Assembly (NCBI RefSeq): GCF_016917755.1
Contig: NZ_CP070326.1
Location: forward strand, 7,998,001-8,062,000
Reading direction: 5' to 3'
From: Streptomyces noursei
GTDB taxonomy: Bacteria; Actinomycetota; Actinomycetes; Streptomycetales; Streptomycetaceae
DNA: 64,000 nucleotides
Numbering within the stretch: the stretch's first letter is position 1; the number at the start of each line of letters is the position of its first letter. Under the pieces are notes generated by a model. The model made no database searches, had not been told where the DNA came from, and was given only the letters and a program-made list of their open reading frames with translations. Below are positions 43,632 to 51,787 of the stretch, in pieces. The translations under genes and the position numbers were made by a program.

Positions 43632-44789
43632 CTACTTGCCGAAGGGGCCGTTGGCGGTGAAGGCGAGCGCGGCGAAGCGTTCGCCGATACGGCGGTGGGT
43701 CGCGGCGTCGGGGTGGAGTTGGTCGGGCAGGGGCAGTTCGGCGAAGTCGGCCTGGCCGTAGAGGTTTCGGCCGTCGAGGTAGTGCAGGTGGGGATCGTCG
43801 GCTGCTCGCTGTTCGACGATGCGCTGCAGTTCGTCCCGGATGTCGGTGAGGGTCAGCTTCCCGCTCGCGCGCTCCGCCGGATCGCCCGCGGCGCGGAACC
43901 TCAGCTGTCCGGCGGTGAGATCCGGAACGCTGGGGCCCGGGGTGTCTTCGTGGATGGGGCACAGGATGGGCGAGACGACCAGCAGCGGTGTGGTGGGGTG
44001 GCCCTCGCGGATGGTGTCCAGGAAGCCGTGGACGGCGGGGGTGAAGGCACGCAGCCGCATCAGGTCGACGTTGACCAGGTTGATACCGATCTTGATGCTG
44101 ATGAGATCGGCCCGGGTGTCGCGCAGGGCACGGGCGGTGAACGGGTCGAGCAGGGCGCTGCCGCCCATGCCCAGGTTGGTCAGTTCCACACCGCCGAGCG
44201 AGGCGGCGAGTGCGGGCCAGGTGGTGCTGGGGCCGGCCGCGTCCGAGCCGTGGCTGATCGAACTGCCGTGGTGCAGCCAGACCTTGCGGCCCTCGTCCGG
44301 CGCGGGCTCGACGGGGGCGTCGGTGCGCAGGGCGATGAGTTCGGTGGTCTCGTTGTGCGGCAGCCAGATCTCGACGGTCTTGGCGCCGTCGGGCAGGTCG
44401 GTGAAGCGGAGGGTGCCTGGCGCCCCGGGCCGGAGTTGGGCGGTCCCGGTGGTCATGTCGATCGTCAGGGTGTTGCCGCCGGTCACGCTGGCCTGGCCGG
44501 TCAGGCGGCCGTCGACGAGCAGGTCGTATCGGCCGTCCGGTCGGGGCGGTACGCCGACGTAGTCCCGCTTGGTGGGCAGTGTGTCCAGCTCGACGGCGGT
44601 GGCCCGGGTACGGAACACCAGTCGCACGCCGGAGGGTTGGGACTCCGCCATGGCGAGTTGTCCGTCGGCGCACTGGGCGCGGGCCCGGGCCGGCAGCCGG
44701 TGCGGCAGCAGCCCGCGCTCGGTGCGCTCCAGGTCGAGGGCGCCGCGCAGGATGTCGGCGGTGATGGGTGTGGTGATCCAGTCGTGCAT
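43632..44789 (-). CDS. SGNH/GDSL-family hydrolase
   Basis: 385 residues from ATG 44789. A jelly-roll-like N-terminal part (residues 1-160, VDGRLTGQASVTGGNTLTID) precedes the SGNH domain: WLHHGSSISHGSDAAGPSTT holds the nucleophile Ser, TNLGMGGSALLDPF the Gly block, IKIGINLVN the Asn and DQLHPDAATHRRIGERF the Asp/His pair. No signal peptide. It probably de-esterifies a small molecule or carbohydrate. The TetR-like gene 103 bases upstream on the same strand probably controls it. Confidence 0.83.
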   Translation of the reverse strand: MHDWITTPITADILRGALDLERTERGLLPHRLPARARAQCADGQLAMAESQPSGVRLVFRTRATAVELDTLPTKRDYVGVPPRPDGRYDLLVDGRLTGQASVTGGNTLTIDMTTGTAQLRPGAPGTLRFTDLPDGAKTVEIWLPHNETTELIALRTDAPVEPAPDEGRKVWLHHGSSISHGSDAAGPSTTWPALAASLGGVELTNLGMGGSALLDPFTARALRDTRADLISIKIGINLVNVDLMRLRAFTPAVHGFLDTIREGHPTTPLLVVSPILCPIHEDTPGPSVPDLTAGQLRFRAAGDPAERASGKLTLTDIRDELQRIVEQRAADDPHLHYLDGRNLYGQADFAELPLPDQLHPDAATHRRIGERFAALAFTANGPFGK

Positions 44790-44891
44790 GGTGTTCCTCG
44801 CCTCAGTGGGTCGATCGAGGTCGCGGTTTCAGGGTGGTCGGGGTGGCGGCAGCGCGATGCTGCGCGGCCGGCCGGGCCGGGACCGTGGCGT

Positions 44892-45464
44892 TCAGGGCGT
44901 GGGCCAGTTCCGCAGGAGCGCGTCGAGGGCGTCCACGATGCGTGACCAGGACTCCTGCGAGTCGGGGGCGCTGTGGCTGAACCCTCCCCCCATTTCCAGG
45001 CTGACGTAGCCGTGGAAGACGCTGCCCAGCAGCCGAACCGCATGGGTCTGGTCGGGCTCCGCCAGGTCGTAACCGCGCAGGATCGCCCGCGTCATCTGGG
45101 CGTGCCGGACGCCGGCGCTGGCGGCCGCCGTCTCCGGATCGAGCCGGAACCGGGCCGCGGCGTACCGGCCGGGGTGCTCCCGGGCGTAGTCGCGGTAGAC
45201 GTTCGCGAAGGCGGCCAGGGCGTCCTTGCCGGCGCGACCTGCCAGGGCTTCGGCGGCCCGGTCGGCGAGTTCCTCCAGGGCCAGCAGCGCGATCCGGGTC
45301 TTGAGGTCCTGGGAGTTCTTCAGGTGCGAGTACAGACTCGCGACCTTGACGTCGAACTGCCTGGCCAACGCCGAGACGGTCACCTGCTCGAAGCCGACCT
45401 CGTCGGCCAGCTCCGCCGCCGCCCGGGTCAGGCGCTCGACGGTCAGCCCTACCCGCGCTGCCAT
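44892..45464 (-). CDS. TetR-family transcriptional regulator
   Basis: 190 residues from ATG 45464. Helix-turn-helix LTRAAAELADEVGFEQVTVS then ALARQFDVKVASLYSHLKNS; the C-terminal part has DYAREHPGRYAAARF and GYVSLEMGGGFSHSAPDSQE as in the WHG-domain (TetR_C_33) group. Its promoter contains a long inverted repeat (45494-45541), probably the operator. It is transcribed in the same direction as the SGNH hydrolase gene and likely regulates it. Confidence 0.85.
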   Translation of the reverse strand: MAARVGLTVERLTRAAAELADEVGFEQVTVSALARQFDVKVASLYSHLKNSQDLKTRIALLALEELADRAAEALAGRAGKDALAAFANVYRDYAREHPGRYAAARFRLDPETAAASAGVRHAQMTRAILRGYDLAEPDQTHAVRLLGSVFHGYVSLEMGGGFSHSAPDSQESWSRIVDALDALLRNWPTP

Positions 45465-45493
45465 GTCCGGCCCCTTCCTCTCGGTTACCCCTT

Positions 45494-45541
45494 CACTTAC
45501 CTGAAGAGATTATGCACATGCCTAATGCCTTTAGGCAAGTG
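45494..45541. promoter_or_regulatory. Operator-like inverted repeats upstream of the TetR gene
   Basis: CACTTACCTGAA (45494-45505) is inverted at 45530-45541 (TTTAGGCAAGTG, two mismatches). An inner perfect repeat TGCCTAA-N5-TTAGGCA lies at 45519-45537. Located 30 bases upstream of the TetR start, in a stretch less GC-rich than its surroundings. Confidence 0.65.
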
Positions 45542-45751
45542 TGGGGGTTCTTCAAGGCGGGGCGTCCTCTTTCCCGCTCCGCTCTCCCGGCACCGGGGCG
45601 GCGTCAGCAATCTGACGTAGTGGGCCGGGGCGAATGAGCCCACAGGATGACGGCGGACGCGACCACGGTCTGACGATCAACGCCAACTCCCGTCACTACG
45701 TTGGGTGGTTGAGAGGAGACCGATCCCTCACACGAGAGATACAGGAGCGGC

Positions 45752-46657
45752 ATGATCAACAAAATGGCGCGCGCGGCGGGCACCGCGGAACGGCGGCGGC
45801 AGGCCAAGCACGACCGTCGTACGCGTGCGGGGGTGGCGTTCGGCGCGGCCGTGGTGGGTGTGACCGCGGCACTGGGCACGGCCGGCCCGGCACAGGCCAT
45901 GTCAGGTGGCACGCAGCTACCGCAGAAGGGGGCGGCGCCGTGGCTGGCCACCTTGGTGGTCAAGGGTGACGGCCCGTTGCTGCAGCGCGCCTCGTGCGGC
46001 GGGGCGCTCGTCGCCCCGGACCGGGTGCTCACGGCCGCCCACTGCCTCGACGGCGTGGACTTCCACAAGGGGGAGCTGCACATCGGGTCCTCGGTGCTCT
46101 CGAAGGACCCGGGCATCGTGCGGGACATCCGTGCGGTCACCCTGCACCCGAAGTACCAGCTGCTGCCCTCCCCCGCCGACCCCCAGGCACCCGAGCTGTC
46201 CTCGGCCGCCTACGACCTCGCCGAGATCCGCCTCAGCTCCCCCGTGCCCGGTGTCCGGCCGCTTCCCATCGCCCGGCACCGGCCGGCCCCCGGCACCCCC
46301 GTGTCGCTCTTCAGCCACGGCACGACGGCCGCACCGGACCCGGCCCACCCGGATCGGGAGATCCGCGGCGATGTGCTGCGCCGCGGCGACCTCACCGTCC
46401 GCACCCATGCGCAGTGTGCGGCCCAGACGCCCGCCGTCGTGGACGACGCCTCGGTCTTCTGCGCCCGCGACGTGCCCAGCGGCCGGACCACCATGTGCTT
46501 CGGTGACAGTGGCAGCCCCCTGGTCACCTGGGGGCGACGCGGCCCGGAGCTGGCCGGTGTGTTCAGCTTCGCCGGTGAGACCGCGGGCAAGGTGTGCGGG
46601 CAGCCGGCCGACGCCGGTTTCGCCGACGTTCCCGCGCTCCTGGGCGCGCTGACCTAA
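45752..46657 (+). CDS. Secreted trypsin-like serine protease (S1)
   Basis: 301 residues from ATG 45752 (AGGAG upstream). A long twin-part N-terminus (basic RRRQAKHDRRTRAG, then hydrophobic VAFGAAVVGVTAALGTAGPA) is the signal, cleavage near AQA-MSGGT. The catalytic triad is visible: TAAHC (His97), SSAAYDLAEIRLSS (Asp155), CFGDSGSPLV (Ser253). Trypsin-fold disulfide Cys residues are present (CGGALVAP, AHC). The specificity pocket residue appears in the MCFGDSGSP block. It degrades extracellular protein; no pro-inhibitor gene is adjacent. Confidence 0.87.
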   Translation: MINKMARAAGTAERRRQAKHDRRTRAGVAFGAAVVGVTAALGTAGPAQAMSGGTQLPQKGAAPWLATLVVKGDGPLLQRASCGGALVAPDRVLTAAHCLDGVDFHKGELHIGSSVLSKDPGIVRDIRAVTLHPKYQLLPSPADPQAPELSSAAYDLAEIRLSSPVPGVRPLPIARHRPAPGTPVSLFSHGTTAAPDPAHPDREIRGDVLRRGDLTVRTHAQCAAQTPAVVDDASVFCARDVPSGRTTMCFGDSGSPLVTWGRRGPELAGVFSFAGETAGKVCGQPADAGFADVPALLGALT

Positions 46658-46674
46658 CGAAGAACGGAAGCGTG

Positions 46675-46711
46675 CGACGGGGGCTGCGGCATCGAGCCGC
46701 AGCCCCCGTCG
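46675..46711. terminator. Hairpin terminator, perfect 16-bp stem
   Basis: CGACGGGGGCTGCGGC (46675-46690) pairs perfectly with 46696-46711 across a five-base loop. It lies between the protease and the last gene of the LuxC/LuxE operon and should stop both. Confidence 0.88.
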
Positions 46712-46734
46712 ACGGTCCGCGGGAGGACGTTGCG

Positions 46735-49404
46735 TCAGGCCGCCGTCGTGCGCCGGTCGATGACGGTGCGGAGTTTGCCGCTGGTGGGGGTGCGCTCGAA
46801 GGCGTGCCCCGCGACGGTCTCTGCGGTGCAGGTCAGCAGGGCCTCCGGGCCGACCGCCGAACCGAGCTCGGGAAGGTGGGCGAGGAACGCCTCGCGAGCG
46901 GTGTCCGGGTCCGGTGCGTAGGCGCTGTCGAGGCGGACGGTGAGGTGCTCCCGGTCGGCCGTGCTGGTCAGGAGGAGTTGCAACTCACCGCGGTAGTCGA
47001 GGTGTTCCTCGGCGATCTGGGTGAAGCGGCGGTAGTTGAAGTGGTACGTGCCCATGCGGAACACATCGCCGTACCGCCCGAGGAGCTCGATGCGCGGCGT
47101 GTGGCTGCCGCAGGGGCACACCCCGTCGACGGCCCGGCCCAGGTCCCCGATCTCGTAGCGCTCCAGGTGCTGTCCGGCCCTGGTGCGGGTGGTGAAGACC
47201 AGCCTGCCCGGCTGCCCCTCGGGAACCGCGCGGTCCTCCTTCGGGTCGAGGATCTCCAGGGTGTGCAGGTCGGTGAGGACGTGGTGCACCGTGCCGTGGG
47301 CGTGGGCGCACTGGTAGCCCAGCGGGCCCAGGTCGGTGCTTCCGTAGGCGGCGGAGCGGATCACCTCCACGCCGAAGTTCTCGGTGAGGATGCGGCGTTG
47401 CTCGGTCGTGAAGTGCTCGCCGCCGTAGAACACCTTGCGGATGCCGCCGTAGGAGCGCAGGCGATCGGCTTGGCTGTGGAGCAGCTGCCACAGGAAGGAC
47501 GGCATCCCGAAGAGGGTGTCCACGCGGTAGGCGACCAGTGCCTCGGCTATCGCCTCGTGGTCGGGGCCGGCGGCCATGGGGATCTGGGTGGCGCCCAGGC
47601 GTTCGAGGATGGAGAAGAAGCTGATGAAGCTGCCGTACATCTCTCCGCAGTAGAAGAGGTTGGCGGCGCGGTCGTGGGCCGGGTCGAAGCCCGCGGCGAG
47701 CAGGCCGTGTGCCGCGGCGCGCATCTGGGTGTCGTAGTCGTCGCAGGTGAAGACGGACAGGGCCGGGGTGCCGGTGGTTCCGCCGCTGCGGAAGTACAGC
47801 TGGGCGTTGTGGGGCGCCAGGGAGCGCAGCTGGTCCTGGGCGGCCGCCTTGTCCATCAGCGGTCCGGTGGGCGGGACGGGCGACGCGGCGGGGGCGATCA
47901 GGTCGTCCAGGCACGGGACGGTGGCGAAGTCGGCTTCGGGGGCCTGCACGCTGACCCGTCGGCTGTAGCGCTGGAGGGCGTAGACGCCGTCGTGCGGCTC
48001 GCCGGCGTAGCTGTCGAGCATGGCGCCGACCGGGGTGATCCGCAGGACGCCTGCGGTGAGGAGGCTGCGGGAGAGCTCGGCGAGGTCGGCGCGGCTGCCG
48101 GCCACCGAGGCGGTCTGGAGGTAGCGGCGCATCGGTCGCAGGGTCGCGACGATCTCGCGGCGGGGCAGGGGTTTGATCCAGACGGTGCGGTGGAGGGGCG
48201 ACGCGGTGAGGGCCGGGCGGGTGTCGGCGAAGACCCGCCAGCTTCCGTCGTCCGCCGCGATGACCTTGGTCAGGCCGAGGTGCTGCTCGGCCCGGGTGAC
48301 CAGCTCGGTGGTGGTGATCTCGGCCTGCTCGGCGGCGTCCGCCAGCTCGGCCGCGCCGCACGTCGGGACGGGGAACTTCGCGGACACCTCGTCCAGCACG
48401 GCGGCGAACTGCTCGGCGAAGGCGAAGAGTTCGTCGCGGGCGGCGGGGGTCGGAGTGCCACCTTCGGCGTCGGCTTCGGCACCCGTGCCGGTACCGGTGC
48501 CGGTGTCGGTGTCCGTGTCGGCGTCGATGTCGGTGTCGATGTCGAGGTAGACGACCTGGGGGCTGGAGCACGCCTGCTGCTCCATGCGGCAGACGTCGGC
48601 GGCGAGCGCGACGAGGGCGTCCCGGTCCGTCCGGGCCTCTCGGGTCAGATAGGCGAACGAGATCTTGTGACCCCATTCGATCATCCGGCACCCCGGCGGG
48701 ATCAGGCCGGCGGCCCCCTGCACGGCGTCCTCGCCGCCCCATACGGCCACGGCGTCGGCGGACGCGCACATCAACCGCATCAGGTCCTGGCGGCTGGAGG
48801 GGAAGCGCAGCGCGACGATCCGGCGGCCGACCGCCCCGGTGGGGTCGGCGGCGGCGAGCTCGGCGAGCAGGTGCTGGGCGAGCGCGGTGTCGCTGCTGCT
48901 GGTCTTGAGCACATTGACGTTGCCCGCGAGGAGCCCCTCGACGACGCTCAGGGGGGCGACCGCCGCGGCGTTGCCGGGGGCGATGTGGACGAGCAGGCCC
49001 ACCGGGGCCCATGCCTCGTAGGTCGTCTCGCGCGCGTCGGGCCGGGTGAGGCGTTCCGGGCGCGGTCCGCCGAGTTCGCGCCGGAGCTTGCGTTCCAGGG
49101 CCGGGCGGGCGAGGGCGTCGGCGAGCTCGGCGAGGAGGGCGGCGGCCTCCTCGCGGCCGGTGGCCGAGCGGGCGTTCGCGGGCCCGTCCGCGGCGCCGGC
49201 CAGCTCGTCCATCAGACGGGCGTGGACGTCGCCGTGCGGCTGGCGCAGGGCGCGGCTGAGGGTGTCGCAGGCGACCAGGACCGTTTCGCTGGAGAGTGGC
49301 TCCGCCAGGGCGCGTTCGACGCGGGCCGGCAGTTCCGCGAGCCGGTCGGCCACCTCGGCGTCGCCAATGAACTCGCCCTGCCAGAAGTGGAGTTGCTGGG
49401 TCAT
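46735..49404 (-). CDS. Fusion protein: LuxC-type acyl-CoA reductase + PaaK-type adenylating ligase
   Basis: 889 residues from ATG 49404, overlapping the preceding stop by four bases (ATGA). Residues 1-500 are LuxC-like (aldehyde-dehydrogenase fold): VGLLVHIAPGNAAAVAPLSV, SSSDTALAQHLLAEL, catalytic Cys279 in EQQACSSPQVVYLD. Right after it lies a 20-residue Asp/Thr/Gly repeat absent from normal LuxC. Residues about 505-889 are a PaaK/GriC-like AMP ligase with RSGGTTGTP (539-547) and AYGSTDLGPLG. In grixazone biosynthesis separate GriC (ligase) and GriD (LuxC-like) form a carboxylic-acid reductase; here both activities are on one chain. Predicted reaction: acid + ATP + NADPH to aldehyde, after acyl transfer. 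Last gene of a five-gene operon; the substrate is unknown. Confidence 0.85.
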   Translation of the reverse strand: MTQQLHFWQGEFIGDAEVADRLAELPARVERALAEPLSSETVLVACDTLSRALRQPHGDVHARLMDELAGAADGPANARSATGREEAAALLAELADALARPALERKLRRELGGPRPERLTRPDARETTYEAWAPVGLLVHIAPGNAAAVAPLSVVEGLLAGNVNVLKTSSSDTALAQHLLAELAAADPTGAVGRRIVALRFPSSRQDLMRLMCASADAVAVWGGEDAVQGAAGLIPPGCRMIEWGHKISFAYLTREARTDRDALVALAADVCRMEQQACSSPQVVYLDIDTDIDADTDTDTGTGTGTGAEADAEGGTPTPAARDELFAFAEQFAAVLDEVSAKFPVPTCGAAELADAAEQAEITTTELVTRAEQHLGLTKVIAADDGSWRVFADTRPALTASPLHRTVWIKPLPRREIVATLRPMRRYLQTASVAGSRADLAELSRSLLTAGVLRITPVGAMLDSYAGEPHDGVYALQRYSRRVSVQAPEADFATVPCLDDLIAPAASPVPPTGPLMDKAAAQDQLRSLAPHNAQLYFRSGGTTGTPALSVFTCDDYDTQMRAAAHGLLAAGFDPAHDRAANLFYCGEMYGSFISFFSILERLGATQIPMAAGPDHEAIAEALVAYRVDTLFGMPSFLWQLLHSQADRLRSYGGIRKVFYGGEHFTTEQRRILTENFGVEVIRSAAYGSTDLGPLGYQCAHAHGTVHHVLTDLHTLEILDPKEDRAVPEGQPGRLVFTTRTRAGQHLERYEIGDLGRAVDGVCPCGSHTPRIELLGRYGDVFRMGTYHFNYRRFTQIAEEHLDYRGELQLLLTSTADREHLTVRLDSAYAPDPDTAREAFLAHLPELGSAVGPEALLTCTAETVAGHAFERTPTSGKLRTVIDRRTTAA

Positions 49405-50567
49405 GACATTCCCTTCAGGAGTTCGGCGGCGGCCACCGCGCAGCTGCGGTTGCGGCTCACCCCGGCGCGGCCGTGGAGGGTGAACCACGGTGTGGTCAGG
49501 TCGCAGGGGCAGTCGTCCCCGGGGTGCAGCGAGGCCAGGTCGCCCATGACGACGCTGTGCGCCGGGACCGAGGTGATGTACGGGGAGACCAGGTGGAGGT
49601 AGCCGGGCCGGCCGTACGGCAGCGGTTGCAGGGTGCGGGTGTCACGTATGGCGGCACGGGACCAGACCGGGACGTGCAGCCGGTGGTGGGTGCACTCGAC
49701 GTACGGCACGCAGTGCTCGACGGAGCCGTAGGTGTCCCGGATGCGCTCCGGGGGGATGCCGAGTTGCCGGGTCACCTCGTCGTAGAAGTCCGCCTTGGCG
49801 ATCTGCCGGTCGGCGTGGCCCTTCCAGCCGCCGCCGAGGACCACCAGGGAGCCCGGCGGGAGTTCGAGCGGCGGGATGCCGGCGGCGCGCATGCGTTCCA
49901 GGGTGAAGTGCAGGAAGGCCGGGAAGCCCAGGATGCGGACCGGGCGGTCGTCCTCGGCGTAGCGGCGGAGGGCGTCGATGCAGCCGTGCACGTCGAAGGC
50001 GTGGCCGCTTCCGGTGTGCCGCAGGGCGTGGGTGGTGTGGTGTGCGGGCGCGAAGTCGCACAGGTAGTTGTCGGTGAAGGAGGTGCCCAGGCGGAGTTGC
50101 GGGGCGGGCTCGTAGCTGTAGAGCAGGTAGTTGACGGGCTGTTCGGGGGTGATCCACCCGTAGTGGTCGAAGATGCGGGCGACCATGCGCTGCGCGGAGC
50201 GGATGGTCCACCGGTCGTAGAACATCTGCGACTTCTGCCCGGTGGTGCCGGAGGAGGTCAGGTGCAGGAAGACCTCGTCGCGGGGGATGGAGAGGACCTC
50301 GTGCCGCTTGAAGAAGTTGGCGTGCAGGAGCGGGGTGCGGGTGTGCGCGCCGACGGTGGGGGCCGGGGCCTCCGGAGTGTCGTCGAGGAGGGCGCGGAAG
50401 AGCGGGGAGTGCTGCGCGTGCCAGGCGTTGGACTCGGCCATCGCGGCCTCGAACAGGGCGTCGGCCTCGGGTCCGGAGGTGTAGGGCGACGGGATGTCGC
50501 AGAGGCGTTGGACATGGGTGAGGGCCGCCGGGTCGGGGACCTCGACGGGGGCGAGATGCGGGTTCAT
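49401..50567 (-). CDS. LuxE-type acyl-protein synthetase
   Basis: 388 residues from ATG 50567; ATGA overlaps both up- and downstream. The P-loop of the adenylating family is LTSSGTTGQKSQMFY (TSSGTTG at 104-110); FDHYGWITPEQPVNYLLY, TGSGHAFDVHGCIDALRRYA and VVLGGGWKGHADRQIAKADF are LuxE-like blocks. In bioluminescence LuxE activates a fatty acid as acyl-AMP and carries it as an acyl-Cys thioester to LuxC. Here it stands beside a LuxC-fusion, so it probably activates and transfers an acyl or aryl group for reduction or amide formation. No luciferase subunit is encoded in the operon. Confidence 0.87.
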   Translation of the reverse strand: MNPHLAPVEVPDPAALTHVQRLCDIPSPYTSGPEADALFEAAMAESNAWHAQHSPLFRALLDDTPEAPAPTVGAHTRTPLLHANFFKRHEVLSIPRDEVFLHLTSSGTTGQKSQMFYDRWTIRSAQRMVARIFDHYGWITPEQPVNYLLYSYEPAPQLRLGTSFTDNYLCDFAPAHHTTHALRHTGSGHAFDVHGCIDALRRYAEDDRPVRILGFPAFLHFTLERMRAAGIPPLELPPGSLVVLGGGWKGHADRQIAKADFYDEVTRQLGIPPERIRDTYGSVEHCVPYVECTHHRLHVPVWSRAAIRDTRTLQPLPYGRPGYLHLVSPYITSVPAHSVVMGDLASLHPGDDCPCDLTTPWFTLHGRAGVSRNRSCAVAAAELLKGMS

Positions 50568-51787
50568 CGGACAACCTCGTGCGGGGGCAGGTAGATCGAC
50601 GCCCAGGCGGTCAGGTACGCGCTCAGGTAGGGCTGGACCAGCGGGCTGACGGCCGTGGTCCGGAAGTCGATCTGACGGTTGGTGCGGGAGAGGACGACAT
50701 AGTCGTGGAAGCGGTCGCCGACCCGGCGCATGGCCGGGTAGCCGGCGCTGGGGACGAAACCGGAGGAGAGGAAGGCGTGCAGCGCCGCGGTGTCGGAGAG
50801 CGGCACCAGTGTCTCGACGTAGTCGGCGCCGGCCCGGGTGAGCGCGGTCATGAGCGAGTCGAGGGCCCGGTTGGCGGCCGACGGGTACGGGTGCACCGCG
50901 ACGAGGGCGCAGCTGGCGGCCGCCGGGTCGAGGTCCGCGTAGATCTCGAACTCGCCGTCCGGCGACGTCAGCAGCGTGTTCGGGGTGCGCAGCGGGGAGT
51001 AGGCGCCCGCGGGGTCGGGGAAGAGGTCGCGGAAGCGCCGGCGGACGAAGCCGGGGGCGGTGATCACCTCGATGGGGGTGCGGGTGGTGACCGGGGCGGT
51101 CGCGGGGGCCGTCAGCAGCGTGCCGGGGGGCGTCGCGTTCGCCGTGATGACGCCGCTCCCGCCCGACGGCGGCAGGAGCGGCTCCGGCTCCAGGAAGGGC
51201 AGGGCGAGGGTCCCGGGGTAGCGGATGCCGGTGGCCTCCTCGGCGGCGCCCAGGAGGGGCAACAGTGCCTGGGGGACGTCGGTCACCGGCTCGCGGCGTT
51301 CGAGGACGCCCTCGGCGTAGCAGGCGAACAGGGCCAGGGTCTCGCAGCCGGACACGTCGGCGGCGTTGGGCAGCAGGCCCAGCGGTCGGTATCCGTTGCG
51401 GGCGACGACGCGTTGCGGTGCCTGGGTGACCATCCGGACGGTGGTGTGGATGGAGTCCAGGGCGCCGGTGGCGAAGGCGTCGGCGGTGACCGCGCCGGTC
51501 AGCCGGCCGGCCAGCCCGCCTTGCCGGTGGTGCGGGTGGACCGCGAGGCCGACGAGCTTGCCGACGCGGTTGCCCGGGTCGGTCTGTACGACGACGGAAC
51601 CGGCGAGTTCACCGGTGTCGGTGCGGCGTGCGGTGAGCCAGTGGCTGTGCGGATCGGTGATCAACCGGCGCATCTCGGTCGGGTCACTGCCCAGGGCGAC
51701 CGGATAGCCGTGGCCGTACACCTCGAAGTACAACTGCCGTAGTTCGGCGATGTCCTGAGGGGTGGCCGGGCGGATGAGGGCGGTCAT
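50564..51787 (-). CDS. Double-GNAT-like acyltransferase
   Basis: 407 residues from ATG 51787. The N-terminal domain is a standard GNAT fold (IRPATPQDIAELRQLYFEVY, then VGLAVHPHHRQGGLAGRLTG with the acyl-CoA loop at 84-96). The C-terminal third looks like a second, divergent GNAT domain (ASCALVAVHPYPSAANRALD, ADYVETLVPLSD, AFLSSGFVPSAGY). Between them a Pro/Thr-rich linker. GNATs transfer acyl groups to amines. Its place between the exporter and LuxE genes, with overlapping starts and stops, indicates a biosynthetic role: possibly N-acylation of the product or precursor. Substrate unknown. Confidence 0.78.
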   Translation of the reverse strand: MTALIRPATPQDIAELRQLYFEVYGHGYPVALGSDPTEMRRLITDPHSHWLTARRTDTGELAGSVVVQTDPGNRVGKLVGLAVHPHHRQGGLAGRLTGAVTADAFATGALDSIHTTVRMVTQAPQRVVARNGYRPLGLLPNAADVSGCETLALFACYAEGVLERREPVTDVPQALLPLLGAAEEATGIRYPGTLALPFLEPEPLLPPSGGSGVITANATPPGTLLTAPATAPVTTRTPIEVITAPGFVRRRFRDLFPDPAGAYSPLRTPNTLLTSPDGEFEIYADLDPAAASCALVAVHPYPSAANRALDSLMTALTRAGADYVETLVPLSDTAALHAFLSSGFVPSAGYPAMRRVGDRFHDYVVLSRTNRQIDFRTTAVSPLVQPYLSAYLTAWASIYLPPHEVVR

